The notes: a model not told the origin generated them from the letters alone. 64,000 nt of DNA from Paramagnetospirillum magneticum AMB-1 (GCF_000009985.1 NC_007626.1:2659943-2723942), one strand, 5' to 3'. Positions 17,167 through 25,941 are shown, counted from the stretch's first letter. Made by a program: numbers and translations.

Positions 17167-18341
17167 CAGTCGTACACCGTCTCGTCAAAGCGAGTCTGAA
17201 TATCACCGATCTGAACGGCGCTGTCGATCAGAGCGGCAACGCACTGGGGATCGAACTTTTCCCCGGCCTGGCTGCGCAACAGGTCGAAAGCCGCTTCGTT
17301 GGTCCAGGCCTCCTTGTACGGACGGGCCGAGGTCAACGCATCGAACACATCGGCCACGGCGGCGATCCGCGCCTCCAGGGGGATGTCGCTTCCCCGCAGG
17401 CCATAGGGATAGCCGCTTCCGTCCATGGCCTCGTGATGATAGGCGATGACGTTGCGCAGCATGTGGAAATGCGGCAGCGATTGCAGCCCCATGTCGCCGA
17501 CCATCAGGTCGATGATTTCGACGCCCCGGGCCACATGGCCCTTCATGACGTTGAATTCCTCGGGCGTCAGCCGCGCCGGCTTGAGCAGAATGTGGTCGGG
17601 TACCGAAATCTTGCCGAGATCGTGCAGTGGCGCGAACTGGAACAGGTACTCGACATATTCGTCGGTCAGACAGCATTGCGGCGCCAGCTTGAGGGCGATC
17701 AGCCGCGTATAGCGGGCCATGCGGGCCAGATGGGCTCCGGTTTCCTCGTCACGCACGGTGGAGACCTGACGGATCACCTTCACCGCCGCCTGCATCATCC
17801 GCACGGTGTCCAGCTCGCGCATGATGATCTGCGCGATCAGTTCGGCATAGGGGCGCAGACGGTGAACCACCGGCGGCGAGAAAAAGCCCGCCTCGAAGGA
17901 ATTGAGGAACAGAAAACCGTAGAACATGCCCTTGGACTGGATGGGTACGGTGTAGCTGGACCGGTAGCCCGCCGCCAGCAGGCGCGTGGCGTGGTCCTGG
18001 CCGCTGGCCGCCACCTTCTCCAGGTCATTCAGGGTACGGCGACCGCCGGTCCCCGCCAGCCGCTTCAGCCCGGGCATTTCGGCAAGCTTGGCCGTGGAAT
18101 GGTCCAGCGGGCTCTCGCCGTCGCTGGAATGGATGAACGTCTTGAGGATATCCGACGACTCGTCGTACAGGGCGATGGCGATCCGGCTCAGTCCGGCCAG
18201 CGCGTTGTCGCCCTTGATCTCGTCGTGAAGACAGATCAGCCGCTCGGCCAATCCGCGATGCGCCGCATGCGTGGGCAAGGCGGCGACAGCTTCCTTTTTT
18301 ATTACCTTTGTTTGTTCGTCGCCGATCTTGATATTCATCAT
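17166..18341 (-). CDS. GAF-like plus HD-GYP domain cyclic-di-GMP phosphodiesterase
   Basis: Predicted to hydrolyse cyclic-di-GMP. The N-terminal half (about 45-190) looks like a GAF domain (RIAIALYDESSDILKTFIHS ... YTVPIQSKGMFYGFLFLN); the C-terminal half (about 205-380) is HD-GYP with HDLGKISVPDHIL, the paired histidines in YHHEAMDGSGYP and the full GSGYPYGLRGSDIPLEARI motif, so catalysis should be intact. No membrane segment; cytoplasmic. Start at ATG 18341 (391 residues); a second ATG follows directly. A promoter sits almost on the start codon, which suggests a leaderless mRNA. The ligand of the GAF domain is not known. Confidence 0.9.
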   Translation of the reverse strand: MMNIKIGDEQTKVIKKEAVAALPTHAAHRGLAERLICLHDEIKGDNALAGLSRIAIALYDESSDILKTFIHSSDGESPLDHSTAKLAEMPGLKRLAGTGGRRTLNDLEKVAASGQDHATRLLAAGYRSSYTVPIQSKGMFYGFLFLNSFEAGFFSPPVVHRLRPYAELIAQIIMRELDTVRMMQAAVKVIRQVSTVRDEETGAHLARMARYTRLIALKLAPQCCLTDEYVEYLFQFAPLHDLGKISVPDHILLKPARLTPEEFNVMKGHVARGVEIIDLMVGDMGLQSLPHFHMLRNVIAYHHEAMDGSGYPYGLRGSDIPLEARIAAVADVFDALTSARPYKEAWTNEAAFDLLRSQAGEKFDPQCVAALIDSAVQIGDIQTRFDETVYD

Positions 18342-18347
18342 GCGGGG

Positions 18348-18377
18348 ACTATAGCTGGCCTTGGTACGACCAGTCAA
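18348..18377 (-). promoter_or_regulatory. Predicted leaderless promoter of the HD-GYP gene
   Basis: Minus strand TTGACT (18377-18372), 18-bp spacer, TATAGT (18353-18348), then six bases before the ATG at 18341. Transcription would begin at or next to the A of ATG. No Shine-Dalgarno sequence is present. Confidence 0.55.
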
Positions 18378-18430
18378 ATTACCGGTAGTGCTAAACCAAA
18401 AGGCGACGGCATCTTTAGCAGGGACAGAGA

Positions 18431-18457
18431 GGCGTGGGGCCGGAGCAGCTCCACGCC
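18431..18457 (-). terminator. Hairpin after the acyl-CoA synthetase gene
   Basis: GGCGTGG (18431-18437) and CCACGCC (18451-18457) form a 7-bp stem with a 13-nt loop just beyond the stop codon at 18465. There is no T-tract, so termination is only a possibility. Confidence 0.35.
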
Positions 18458-18464
18458 CTTCCCG

Positions 18465-20099
18465 TCAACCGTTGAGTTTCTTGGCCATTTCCCTCAGGAC
18501 GTATTTCTGCACCTTGCCGGTGGAGGTCTTGGGCAGATTGGTGAAAACCACGGTGCGCGGGCACTTGTAATGCGCCAGCCGTTCGCGGCAAAAGGCCATG
18601 ATCTCTTCCGCCGTGGCGGTGGCTCCGTCCTTCAGGCCGATGAAGGCGCAAGGGGTCTCTCCCCATTTCTCGTCGGGCCGGGCCACCACGGCGGCTTCGC
18701 CGACCGACGGGTGCTGGTACAAGACGCCCTCCACCTCGATGGTCGAGATGTTCTCGCCGCCCGAGATGATGATGTCCTTGGACCGGTCCTTCAGCTCGAT
18801 ATAGCCGTCGGCGTGCCAGACCCCCAGGTCACCGGTATGGAACCAGCCGCCGGAGAAGGCTTCGTTGGTGGCACTGGGATTCTTGAGATAGCCCTTCATC
18901 ACCACGTTGCCGCGATAGAACACCTCGCCCATGGTCGCGCCGTCCTTGGGCACGGGCACCAGGCTCACCGGGTCGGCGACCATCATGGCCTCTTCGTTGA
19001 CGTAGCGCACGCCTTGGCGGGACTTCATCTTCGCCCGCTCGTCCAGGGGCAGTTCGTCCCATTCTTCTTTCCAGGCGCAGACCGTGGCCGGGCCATAGAC
19101 CTCGGTCAGGCCATAGACATGGGTGATCTTGAAGCCCTGGGATTCCAGCCGGCCGATCACCGCCGCCGGCGGCGGAGCGGCGGCGGTCATGAACTCCACC
19201 GGGTGGGGCAGCGGCCGGCGGTCCTTTTCCGGGGCGTTGATCAGCATGCCCATGACGATGGGCGCGCCGCACATATGGGTGACCTTGTGCTTCTCGATAG
19301 CGGCGAACATATGCCCGCCGTCCACCCGGCGCAGGCAGACATTGGTGCCGGCCAGGGCCGCCAGTGTCCAGGGGAAGCACCAGCCGTTGCAGTGGAACAT
19401 GGGCAGGGTCCACAGATAGACCGGATGCCCCGTCATCCCCCAGTTGACGACATTGCCCAGCGCGTTGATATAGGCGCCGCGATGGTGATAGACCACGCCC
19501 TTGGGATTGCCGGTAGTGCCGGAGGTGTAGTTGAGCGCGATGGCGTCCCACTCGTCCGACGGCCAGACCCAGGCATATTCGGGATCGCCGCCGGCGATGA
19601 ACGCCTCGTATTCCATCTCGCCCAGCATCTCACCGGTGGTGACGGCGGCATCGTCGATATCGATGACGATGGGCTTGGCTTCGAGCAGCGACAGCGCCTT
19701 TTTAATGGTGGGGGCGAATTCCCGATCGGTCAGCAGAACCTTGGCCTCGCCGTGCTGCAGCATGAAGGCGATGGCCTCGGCGTCGAGCCGGATGTTCAGC
19801 GCGCACAGCACGCCGCCGGTCATGGGCACGCCGAACGCCGCCTCATAGGCCGCCGGAGTGTTGGCGGCCATCACCGCCACGGTGTCGCCCACGCCGACGC
19901 CCCGTGCCGCCAGGGCCGAGCCGAGACGGCGGCAGCGGTCATAGGTCTGCTTCCAGGTAAAGCGCAGGTCGCCGTGAACCACAGAGATGCGATCGGGATA
20001 GACGGAAGCGGAGCGCTCGAGAAATCCCAGCGGCGTCAGCGGCACGTAATTGGCCGGGTTCTTGTCGAGATGGGTATTGTACGGATTGGCTGCGGACAT
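18465..20099 (-). CDS. Acyl-CoA synthetase (AMP-binding, FadD/AcsA-like)
   Basis: ANL-superfamily ligase that activates a carboxylic acid to acyl-CoA with ATP. From ATG 20099 (GGGAGA ribosome binding site) it has 544 residues. The phosphate-binding motif YTSGTTGNPKGVV, the core motif YGLTEVYGP, the hinge region TGDLGVWHADGYIELKDRSKD and the C-terminal lysine region STGKVQKYVLR are all present, so both half-reactions should work. It most resembles medium/long-chain fatty acyl-CoA synthetases, but chain length cannot be read from sequence. Divergent from a diguanylate cyclase gene. Confidence 0.9.
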   Translation of the reverse strand: MSAANPYNTHLDKNPANYVPLTPLGFLERSASVYPDRISVVHGDLRFTWKQTYDRCRRLGSALAARGVGVGDTVAVMAANTPAAYEAAFGVPMTGGVLCALNIRLDAEAIAFMLQHGEAKVLLTDREFAPTIKKALSLLEAKPIVIDIDDAAVTTGEMLGEMEYEAFIAGGDPEYAWVWPSDEWDAIALNYTSGTTGNPKGVVYHHRGAYINALGNVVNWGMTGHPVYLWTLPMFHCNGWCFPWTLAALAGTNVCLRRVDGGHMFAAIEKHKVTHMCGAPIVMGMLINAPEKDRRPLPHPVEFMTAAAPPPAAVIGRLESQGFKITHVYGLTEVYGPATVCAWKEEWDELPLDERAKMKSRQGVRYVNEEAMMVADPVSLVPVPKDGATMGEVFYRGNVVMKGYLKNPSATNEAFSGGWFHTGDLGVWHADGYIELKDRSKDIIISGGENISTIEVEGVLYQHPSVGEAAVVARPDEKWGETPCAFIGLKDGATATAEEIMAFCRERLAHYKCPRTVVFTNLPKTSTGKVQKYVLREMAKKLNG

Positions 20100-20199
20100 C
20101 TGCGTCTCCCGTTGTCGTCCGGATGCGGCCTTTACGGCACTGTGTTGTCCGAGGAGCATGCGTCTGGACCGCAGGCATTTCAACCGCGATGTGCCATGC

Positions 20200-20213
20200 T
20201 TGACCATTGTCAA
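20200..20213. promoter_or_regulatory. Candidate operator TTGAC-N4-GTCAA between divergent genes
   Basis: A perfect 5-bp inverted repeat with 4-bp spacer in the 184-bp region separating the acyl-CoA synthetase and diguanylate cyclase starts. The TTGAC half also reads as a -35-like element on the plus strand. The regulator is unknown and such a short dyad can occur by chance. Confidence 0.3.
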
Positions 20214-20283
20214 CATACGGTTTTTCCAATACCCTCCGCCCCGTTTCGAGTGCCGTTGCTCGTTCAAGTGCGGGAGATGGGCT

Positions 20284-21519
20284 GTGGACGGTTCTGGACA
20301 GATGCAATCGGACCTGATCGACGCCAACAGCAGAGGCCCCAAGGGCTGGCGATCCTTTGCCGCCCACCTCTTCGCCCCCATCAAGATCACCTGGGGCCAG
20401 TTCTTCGACCTGTTGGTGCCCATCCGCCACTCGGCCCATATCCGGCGCCACGCCGCGTCGGTGATCATTTCGCGCATCCAGCTGGTCGCCGCCATTTTCG
20501 CGGTCATGGTGCCGCTGTGGTCCATCATCGACTGGTTCGTCTTCCCCTGGCCGCAATGGGCGATGATGACGGCGCTACGCCTGGGCTCGGGCGTGGTGTT
20601 CCTGCTGCTGGCCTGGCCGTGGGACATCACCAAGACTCGCCTGCAGGCGGATTCCATGCTGATGGCCATGCTGCTGGTGCCGCCGGTGTTCTACCTGATC
20701 TCCATCGAGGTGACCGCCGACCTCAACGTCACCGGAATCGCCCTGCTGGTCACCAAGCTCTATGCCCTGATGCCCAATATCGTGCTGGCCGGTCTGGCGA
20801 TCTTTCCGCTGACCGCCTTCGAGGTGGCGCTGTTTTCGGCCCCGGCTTTCGCCTTCGCGGTGATCGGCCTGCTGATGGGCGGCCAGACGCTCACCGTGGA
20901 CGTGCACGGCCCCATGTTCTGGCTGATGGTGCTGGTGATGGGCGTGGCCATGTTCTCGGGCATGAGCCAGCTTCACTACATCACCGCCCTGGTCAACCGG
21001 GCCATGATCGACCCCCTGACCGGCGCCTATACCAGGCGGTCGGGCGGCGAAGCCCTGGACCTGCAGTTCCGCCTGTCGGCCATGCGCAACACCCCGCTGT
21101 CCATCGCCTTCTTCGACCTGGACAAGTTCAAGTCCATCAACGACACCTTCGGGCACGAGGAAGGCGACAACGCCTTGCGGGCCTTGGCCGAGAATCTGCG
21201 CCAGGGGCTGCGGCGCGGCGACGTCCTGGTGCGCTGGGGCGGCGAGGAATTCGTCGCCATCCTGACCGAAACCAACGCCGAGGGCGCCCGTATCCTGATG
21301 GAGCGCCTGCGCAGTTCTGGCTTTGGCCTGCGCCCCGACGGTAATCCCATGACGGCCTCCATCGGCGTTGCCGAGCGACTGGCCGATAACGCCAGCGACT
21401 GGCCACGCCTGATCGAATTGGCCGACCAGCGCATGTACGAGGCCAAGCGCGGCGGCCGTGACCGGGCCGTGCTGCCGGGCGGCGAAACCCTGGTGTTCGG
21501 AGAAAAGCCGATCTTTTAA
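20284..21519 (+). CDS. Membrane-bound diguanylate cyclase (GGDEF)
   Basis: Makes cyclic-di-GMP from two GTP. The N-terminal part has a cytoplasmic segment and about six hydrophobic helices (roughly residues 60-230), with little soluble sensor sequence between them. The C-terminal GGDEF domain has the active site as GGEEF (in RWGGEEFVA), the upstream substrate segment DPLTGAYTRR, and an RxxD inhibitory site (RRGD) five residues before it, so both catalysis and product inhibition are expected. I prefer GTG 20284, which has GGGAG 7 bp upstream, over ATG 20302, which has no clear ribosome binding site. Confidence 0.88.
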   Translation: MDGSGQMQSDLIDANSRGPKGWRSFAAHLFAPIKITWGQFFDLLVPIRHSAHIRRHAASVIISRIQLVAAIFAVMVPLWSIIDWFVFPWPQWAMMTALRLGSGVVFLLLAWPWDITKTRLQADSMLMAMLLVPPVFYLISIEVTADLNVTGIALLVTKLYALMPNIVLAGLAIFPLTAFEVALFSAPAFAFAVIGLLMGGQTLTVDVHGPMFWLMVLVMGVAMFSGMSQLHYITALVNRAMIDPLTGAYTRRSGGEALDLQFRLSAMRNTPLSIAFFDLDKFKSINDTFGHEEGDNALRALAENLRQGLRRGDVLVRWGGEEFVAILTETNAEGARILMERLRSSGFGLRPDGNPMTASIGVAERLADNASDWPRLIELADQRMYEAKRGGRDRAVLPGGETLVFGEKPIF

Positions 21520-21564
21520 GCCGGAAGACTTGACAGCAGATTAGTGTCGGAGTGCTGTCAGGGC

Positions 21565-22470
21565 ATGAGACTAGCCCTCGTCATCAACCGTTCCGCCGGA
21601 ACCTTCCGCCGCCTGCCGCTGGACACCACCGTGGCGGCCATCGTCGCCGCCCTGGCCGAGGCCGGGCATGTGGTGCGCGTCGAAATCGTCGGGCGGCGCG
21701 AACTGGCCCGCACCCTGTCGGTCTTGGTCGATGACCGCGATCTCGACGCCGTGGTGGTGGGCGGCGGCGACGGCACCATCCTGACCGCGGTGCTGGCTGG
21801 ATTGGGTCGGGCCAAGCCGCTGGGCATCCTGCCGCTGGGAACCCTCAATCTCTTCGCCCGCGACCTGGGGCTGCCCCGCGACCCGGTGGAAGCCGCCAGC
21901 ATCCTGGCCGGAGCCAGCGCCCGCGACATCGATCTGGCGGAGGTCAACGGCCTGCCCTTCGCCATCTGGGCCTCCATGGGCATGCATCCCTGGGTGGTGC
22001 GGCGCCGCGACCACATGCAGCGCGACGGCATGCGCAAGGGCCGGGCCATGGCCCTGGCGGCGCTGCGGGCCTTTCGCCGCTTTCCGCTGATCGACGTGAC
22101 GCTGAACCTGCCCGAGGGGAGCGTCACCGTGTCCACCCCCATGCTATTCATCACCAACAATCCCTGGCGCGAGGAGCCGCTGCCCCTGTCGCGCGAGGCG
22201 CTGGATACCGGCAAGCTGGTCATTCACGTCGCCGCCTGCTCCGGCCGGCTGTCCTTGCTGTGGCTGTTCTTCGAGGCGGTTCTGGGGCATTGGCGGGCCA
22301 GTCCCCGCCTCAAGACCTTCACCACCGAGGAAGTGCGCGTCACCAGCCGCAAGCGCCGGATGATGGTGTCCCTGGACGGCGAGGTGACGGTGATGAGCGC
22401 GCCGCTGATCTTCCGCGCCCGGCCAAAGGCCTTGCGGGTCCTGATGCCCCCGCGGGAGGCCGTGTCGTGA
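21565..22470 (+). CDS. Diacylglycerol-kinase-family lipid kinase
   Basis: Member of the DAGK catalytic / LCB5 family, which phosphorylates diacylglycerol or related lipids with ATP. The 301-residue protein starts MRLALVINRSAGTF and has the nucleotide loop DAVVVGGGDGTILTAV (about residue 70) and LGILPLGTLNLFARDLGLP, the classical family signature. No transmembrane segment. Its stop codon overlaps the start of the metallophosphoesterase gene (GTGA), so the two are translationally coupled and may act on related lipid or nucleotide substrates. Exact substrate unknown. Confidence 0.88.
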   Translation: MRLALVINRSAGTFRRLPLDTTVAAIVAALAEAGHVVRVEIVGRRELARTLSVLVDDRDLDAVVVGGGDGTILTAVLAGLGRAKPLGILPLGTLNLFARDLGLPRDPVEAASILAGASARDIDLAEVNGLPFAIWASMGMHPWVVRRRDHMQRDGMRKGRAMALAALRAFRRFPLIDVTLNLPEGSVTVSTPMLFITNNPWREEPLPLSREALDTGKLVIHVAACSGRLSLLWLFFEAVLGHWRASPRLKTFTTEEVRVTSRKRRMMVSLDGEVTVMSAPLIFRARPKALRVLMPPREAVS

Positions 22471-23264
22471 AAACCGTCGCCCACCTCTCGGATCTGCATT
22501 TCGGCCGCACCGACGGCAGGGTGGTGGCCGCTCTGCTCCACGACCTGCAGCACCAGCGCCCGGATCTGGTGATCGTCTCGGGCGATCTCACCCAGCGGGC
22601 CCGATCGCATCAGTTCGCCGAGGCCCGAACCTTCCTCTCCCATTGCCCCGCGCCGACCCTGGTGGTGCCGGGCAATCACGACCTGGAGCCGCTTTACCGG
22701 CCGTGGAAGCGCATGTTCCGTCCCCGCGCCAAGTTCCACAAGCACCTGCCCGGCCACGAGCCCTTTCCCGCCTGGGCCGACGACTCCCTGGTGGCCATCG
22801 GCCTGGACAGCACCCGGTCGCTGCGCTGGAAGTCGGGAGCGCTGAAGGGCGCCCATCTCGACCACCTCGAAGCCACCCTGGACGGCGCCTCCCCGGAGGC
22901 CACCAAGCTGGTCTTCCTGCACCATCCGCCCTCGACCACCTCGGGAGGGCATCCCTACGAGGTGCTGGTGGAGCACGGCATCGACGCGGTGCTCACCGGT
23001 CATGTCCATCACGCCCATGTGGAACTGATCAACGGCGTGCACGGCCATTCCCTGGTGCTGGTCCAGGCCACCACCGCCTGTTCCACCCGGCTGCGCGAGG
23101 ATGCCAACGGCTATTGCCTGCTGCGCTTCGACGCCGGCCACATGGAAGTGGCCATCCGGGGCTGGAGCGGCGAAGTCTTCCACACCATCCGCCACCACTG
23201 GTTCGAGAAGCGGGCCGGCACCTGGCGCACCGTTCCCCGGCCGCTCCACGTCTTTCCGGCTTGA
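22467..23264 (+). CDS. Calcineurin-like metallophosphoesterase
   Basis: Dinuclear metal phosphoesterase of 265 residues with all family motifs in order: LSDLHFGR (D, H ligands), VSGDLTQRA (bridging D), VPGNHD (N, H), LHHPP and the C-terminal GHVHHAH. Closest in pattern to the Icc/CpdA-type cyclic nucleotide phosphodiesterases, but substrate assignment needs assay. Start is the GTG overlapping the preceding stop by 4 bp. Confidence 0.88.
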   Translation: MKTVAHLSDLHFGRTDGRVVAALLHDLQHQRPDLVIVSGDLTQRARSHQFAEARTFLSHCPAPTLVVPGNHDLEPLYRPWKRMFRPRAKFHKHLPGHEPFPAWADDSLVAIGLDSTRSLRWKSGALKGAHLDHLEATLDGASPEATKLVFLHHPPSTTSGGHPYEVLVEHGIDAVLTGHVHHAHVELINGVHGHSLVLVQATTACSTRLREDANGYCLLRFDAGHMEVAIRGWSGEVFHTIRHHWFEKRAGTWRTVPRPLHVFPA

Positions 23265-23298
23265 TACGCGGGCTGAGGGACGATAAGGGATGGGCATT

Positions 23299-23319
23299 CC
23301 GCCGGGCCACGCCCGGCGG
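23299..23319 (+). terminator. Strong hairpin after the metallophosphoesterase gene
   Basis: A perfect 9-bp GC stem (CCGCCGGGC with GCCCGGCGG) and CAC loop, followed some 15 bp later by a second small hairpin (CGCGGC-TTAT-GCCGCG). No T-tract; possible terminator or repeat palindrome in the 133-bp gap before the glycosyltransferase gene. Confidence 0.4.
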
Positions 23320-23397
23320 CAAGGGCAAGGCCCGCCGCGGCTTATGCCGCGAAAGCCAAGCGAAGCGCCCGGCGACTGAGGACCTAGATAGGATACC

Positions 23398-25374
23398 ATG
23401 AACATCGATCAGGACATGGCGAAGGCGATCAAGCTGGCCCAGGCGGGCAAGCTGACGCCCGCCATCGCCATCCTGGACGGCTTGGTCAGGGCGGCCCCCT
23501 CGGCCGTTCCGGTCCGTTATAATCTGGCGCTGTTCCTGCTGATGGCCGGACGCCACACCGAGGCCCTGCCCCATCTCGACCGCATCCTGGCCGCCCAGCC
23601 GGGCCATTCGCCCTCGCTGTTCAGCAAGGCCAAGGGGTTGATGGCGCTGGACCGCGCCGCCGAGGCCCTGCCCATCCTGGAACGGCTGGCCGCAGGCAAC
23701 GATCCGGAAAGCCTGCTGGCCCTGGGCAACGCGCTGCGGACGCTGAGCCGCATGGAGGAGGCCGCCCAGGCCTTCCATCGCCTGACCCGGGTCGCCCCCG
23801 GCTTTGTCGGCGGGCACATCAATCTCGGCATCCTGCTGGTGTCCATGGCCGACACTCAGGCCGCCCTGTCCGCCCTGGACGACGCCGTCCGCCTGCACCC
23901 GGGCGTCGGTGAACTGCACGCCCTGCGAGGACAGGCGTTGTTGCGTCTGGGACGCCACTCCGAGGCCATCGCCGCCCTGGAAAAGGCCCTGGCCATCAAT
24001 CCCGCCCTCGTCCCGGCCCGGGGGCATCTGCTGCGGGCCTATCGGGAGACCGCCGATTGGGACAACGAGGACAGGCTGTTCGCCGAAATCCGCGCCGCCA
24101 TTCAGCGCGGCGAGATCAAGGGGCAGTTGCCGCTCTCCACCCAGGATGCCCTGTTCTACCCCTTCACCGGCGAGGAAATGCGCCGTATCGCCGAGCTGGA
24201 GGTCGCCTTCCGGGTCCCCGGCCAGCCCCGGCCGGCGGTTCACCCCCAACCGAAGACGGCGCCGCCCCTGACGGTGGGCTATCTCTCGCCCGATTTCCGC
24301 GAGCACGCCACCATGCATCTGGCCGGCGACATCTTCGCCCACCACGACCGGAGCCGGGTCCGCCCGGTCGCCTATTCGGTCGGTCCGGACGATGGGTCGG
24401 ACTGGCGCCAGCGCATGGCGCGCGACTGCGAGGCCTTCGTCGATCTGTCCTCCCTCAGCGACCGCGCCGCCGCCGAGCGCATCGCCGCCGACTGCGCCCA
24501 TATCCTGGTCGATCTGTCGGTTTTCACCCGCTATGCCCGCCCCGGCATCGCCGCCCTGCGCCCCGCCCCGGTCCAGGCGGTCTGGCTGGGGCTGGCCGCC
24601 AGCTCCGCCGCCCCCTGGCTGGATTACGCCATCGTCGATCCGGTCCTGGTGCCGCCCGCCCATGGCGGCCATTTTTCCGAAAAGCTGATCCGGCTTCCCA
24701 ATAGCTATCAGGCCAACCTTGCATGGTCTCCCCCCGGAGTGGCGCCGTCCCGCGCATCCCTGGGCCTGCCGGACGACCGGCTGGTGCTATGTTCGTTCAA
24801 CGGTCACCGCAAGCTCGACCGGGCCACCTTCACCCTCTGGCTGGAGATTCTGGCGGAGCTGCCCCAGGCGGTGCTCTGGTTGCTGTCCCCGCCGGACCTG
24901 GCGCGGCAGCGACTCGAAGCGGCGGCCGCCAAGGCGGGGATCGATTCCGCCCGCCTGATCTGGGCGCCCTCCCTGCCCCGGCCCGATCATCTCGCCCGCC
25001 TGCCCGCCGCCGACCTGTTTGTCGACGCCCTGGTTTGCGGCGCCCATACCACCGCCGCCGACAGCTTGCGCATGGGGGTGCCGCTGATCACGGCGGCGGG
25101 CAATCGGCTGGGCTCCCGGGTGGCGGCGTCGCTGCTGCATGCCCTGGGTCTGCCGGATCTGGCGGTGGAAAGCCCATCCGCCCTCAAGGCGCTGGCCATC
25201 GAACTGGGGCGCGACCGCTCACGGCTGGCGGCGCTGCGGACCCGGCTGATGGAATTGCTGCCCAGGTCGCCCGCCTTCGACCCGGCCGGCTTCGCCAGTC
25301 ATCTGGAAGACGGCTACGAAGCGGCCTGGAACCGCCACGCCGCTGGAAAAAGACCGGAAAATATAGACGTTTGA
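23398..25374 (+). CDS. TPR protein with GT41 (SPINDLY/OGT-like) glycosyltransferase domain
   Basis: Predicted cytoplasmic protein O-glycosyltransferase. Residues about 1-220 are tandem TPR repeats (for example EALPHLDRILAAQPGHSPSL, SEAIAALEKALAINPALVPA); residues about 290-650 match the catalytic half of O-GlcNAc transferase/SPINDLY. The segment GYLSPDFREHATMHLAGD carries the conserved histidine of the family, NGHRKLDRATFTLWLEIL the lysine that contacts the diphosphate, and CGAHTTAADSLRMGVPLIT plus GSRVAASLLHALGL the donor pocket. 658 residues. Donor (GlcNAc, fucose or other) and target protein are unknown; flagellin is one possibility in related bacteria. Stands alone between unrelated genes. 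Confidence 0.85.
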   Translation: MNIDQDMAKAIKLAQAGKLTPAIAILDGLVRAAPSAVPVRYNLALFLLMAGRHTEALPHLDRILAAQPGHSPSLFSKAKGLMALDRAAEALPILERLAAGNDPESLLALGNALRTLSRMEEAAQAFHRLTRVAPGFVGGHINLGILLVSMADTQAALSALDDAVRLHPGVGELHALRGQALLRLGRHSEAIAALEKALAINPALVPARGHLLRAYRETADWDNEDRLFAEIRAAIQRGEIKGQLPLSTQDALFYPFTGEEMRRIAELEVAFRVPGQPRPAVHPQPKTAPPLTVGYLSPDFREHATMHLAGDIFAHHDRSRVRPVAYSVGPDDGSDWRQRMARDCEAFVDLSSLSDRAAAERIAADCAHILVDLSVFTRYARPGIAALRPAPVQAVWLGLAASSAAPWLDYAIVDPVLVPPAHGGHFSEKLIRLPNSYQANLAWSPPGVAPSRASLGLPDDRLVLCSFNGHRKLDRATFTLWLEILAELPQAVLWLLSPPDLARQRLEAAAAKAGIDSARLIWAPSLPRPDHLARLPAADLFVDALVCGAHTTAADSLRMGVPLITAAGNRLGSRVAASLLHALGLPDLAVESPSALKALAIELGRDRSRLAALRTRLMELLPRSPAFDPAGFASHLEDGYEAAWNRHAAGKRPENIDV

Positions 25375-25386
25375 GCTGCTGTGGGC

Positions 25387-25827
25387 TCAGTGCTTCAGCA
25401 TGGCCGCGCGGCGTTCCAGAATCTCCGGCGGCCACGTGGATTCGATATAGGACAGCACGGCCTTGATCTCGGCATCGCTCAGCTTGCCCACATAAGGCTG
25501 CATGGCCGTCTTGTAGCCGGGTGGCGCGAAGCGGGCGGTGCCGTGCTTGATGATGGCGAACAGCTGTTCCTCGGGATGGTGCCAGGTATGCCCGGAAGCA
25601 TCATGGGGCGGCGCCGGCAATTCGCCGTTGGCCTTGGGAACCTGCCAGTTGGGCTCGCCCTTGAGATCGTGGCCATGGCATGAGGCGCAGTGGAGGTTAT
25701 ACAGGTCGTAGCCCAAGGCCACCTGCCGGGCATCCTGCGGGTTGATGCCGTAGCCCCGCGGCCACCAAACCCAGGCAGCCACGCCAGTTACGGCCATCAC
25801 CAACATTGCCAGACCCAAGCCGCGCAT
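25387..25827 (-). CDS. Membrane-anchored monoheme cytochrome c
   Basis: Class I c-type cytochrome of 146 residues. One N-terminal helix (GLGLAMLVMAVTGVAAWVWW) anchors it with the heme domain in the periplasm. The heme attachment site is CASCH near residue 55, and a distal methionine candidate is in YKTAMQPYVGKLSDAEI. Start ATG 25827 with GAGGGG ribosome binding site. It is divergent from the ACT gene. It looks like a soluble-type electron carrier tethered to the membrane; the redox partner is not encoded nearby. Confidence 0.88.
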   Translation of the reverse strand: MRGLGLAMLVMAVTGVAAWVWWPRGYGINPQDARQVALGYDLYNLHCASCHGHDLKGEPNWQVPKANGELPAPPHDASGHTWHHPEEQLFAIIKHGTARFAPPGYKTAMQPYVGKLSDAEIKAVLSYIESTWPPEILERRAAMLKH

Positions 25828-25856
25828 CTTCCCCTCGTAATTTACAGGTCCAGTAT

Positions 25857-25874
25857 ACCCCGATGTCTCGGGGT
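25857..25874. promoter_or_regulatory. Hairpin in the cytochrome c / ACT divergent promoter region
   Basis: ACCCCGA-TGTC-TCGGGGT forms a perfect 7-bp dyad between two divergent start codons (114 bp apart). A second, wider dyad (ACAGGT at 25844-25849 and ACCTGT at 25889-25894) surrounds it. This nested arrangement could be an operator; the regulator is unknown. Confidence 0.35.
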
Positions 25875-25941
25875 TAACAAACGTCTGAACCTGTCGCATG
25901 ATGGGTTGTCTTGCCGTTTGCGCTCCTTGCGAGAGGTCATC

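Noticed and set aside
20120..20150. Sigma-54 promoter (GGCAC ... TTG)
   Set aside because: The GG and GC dinucleotides do not have the required 10-bp spacing.
20100..20669. N-terminal extension of the acyl-CoA synthetase frame
   Set aside because: The extension overlaps the divergent diguanylate cyclase and has no homology; ATG 20099 has a ribosome binding site and begins the conserved protein.
17433..21344. A 1303-codon open frame on the plus strand
   Set aside because: It is a shadow of the HD-GYP and acyl-CoA synthetase genes in high-GC DNA; its sequence is His/Gly/Arg-rich with no family features, and the opposite strand holds complete motif-bearing genes.
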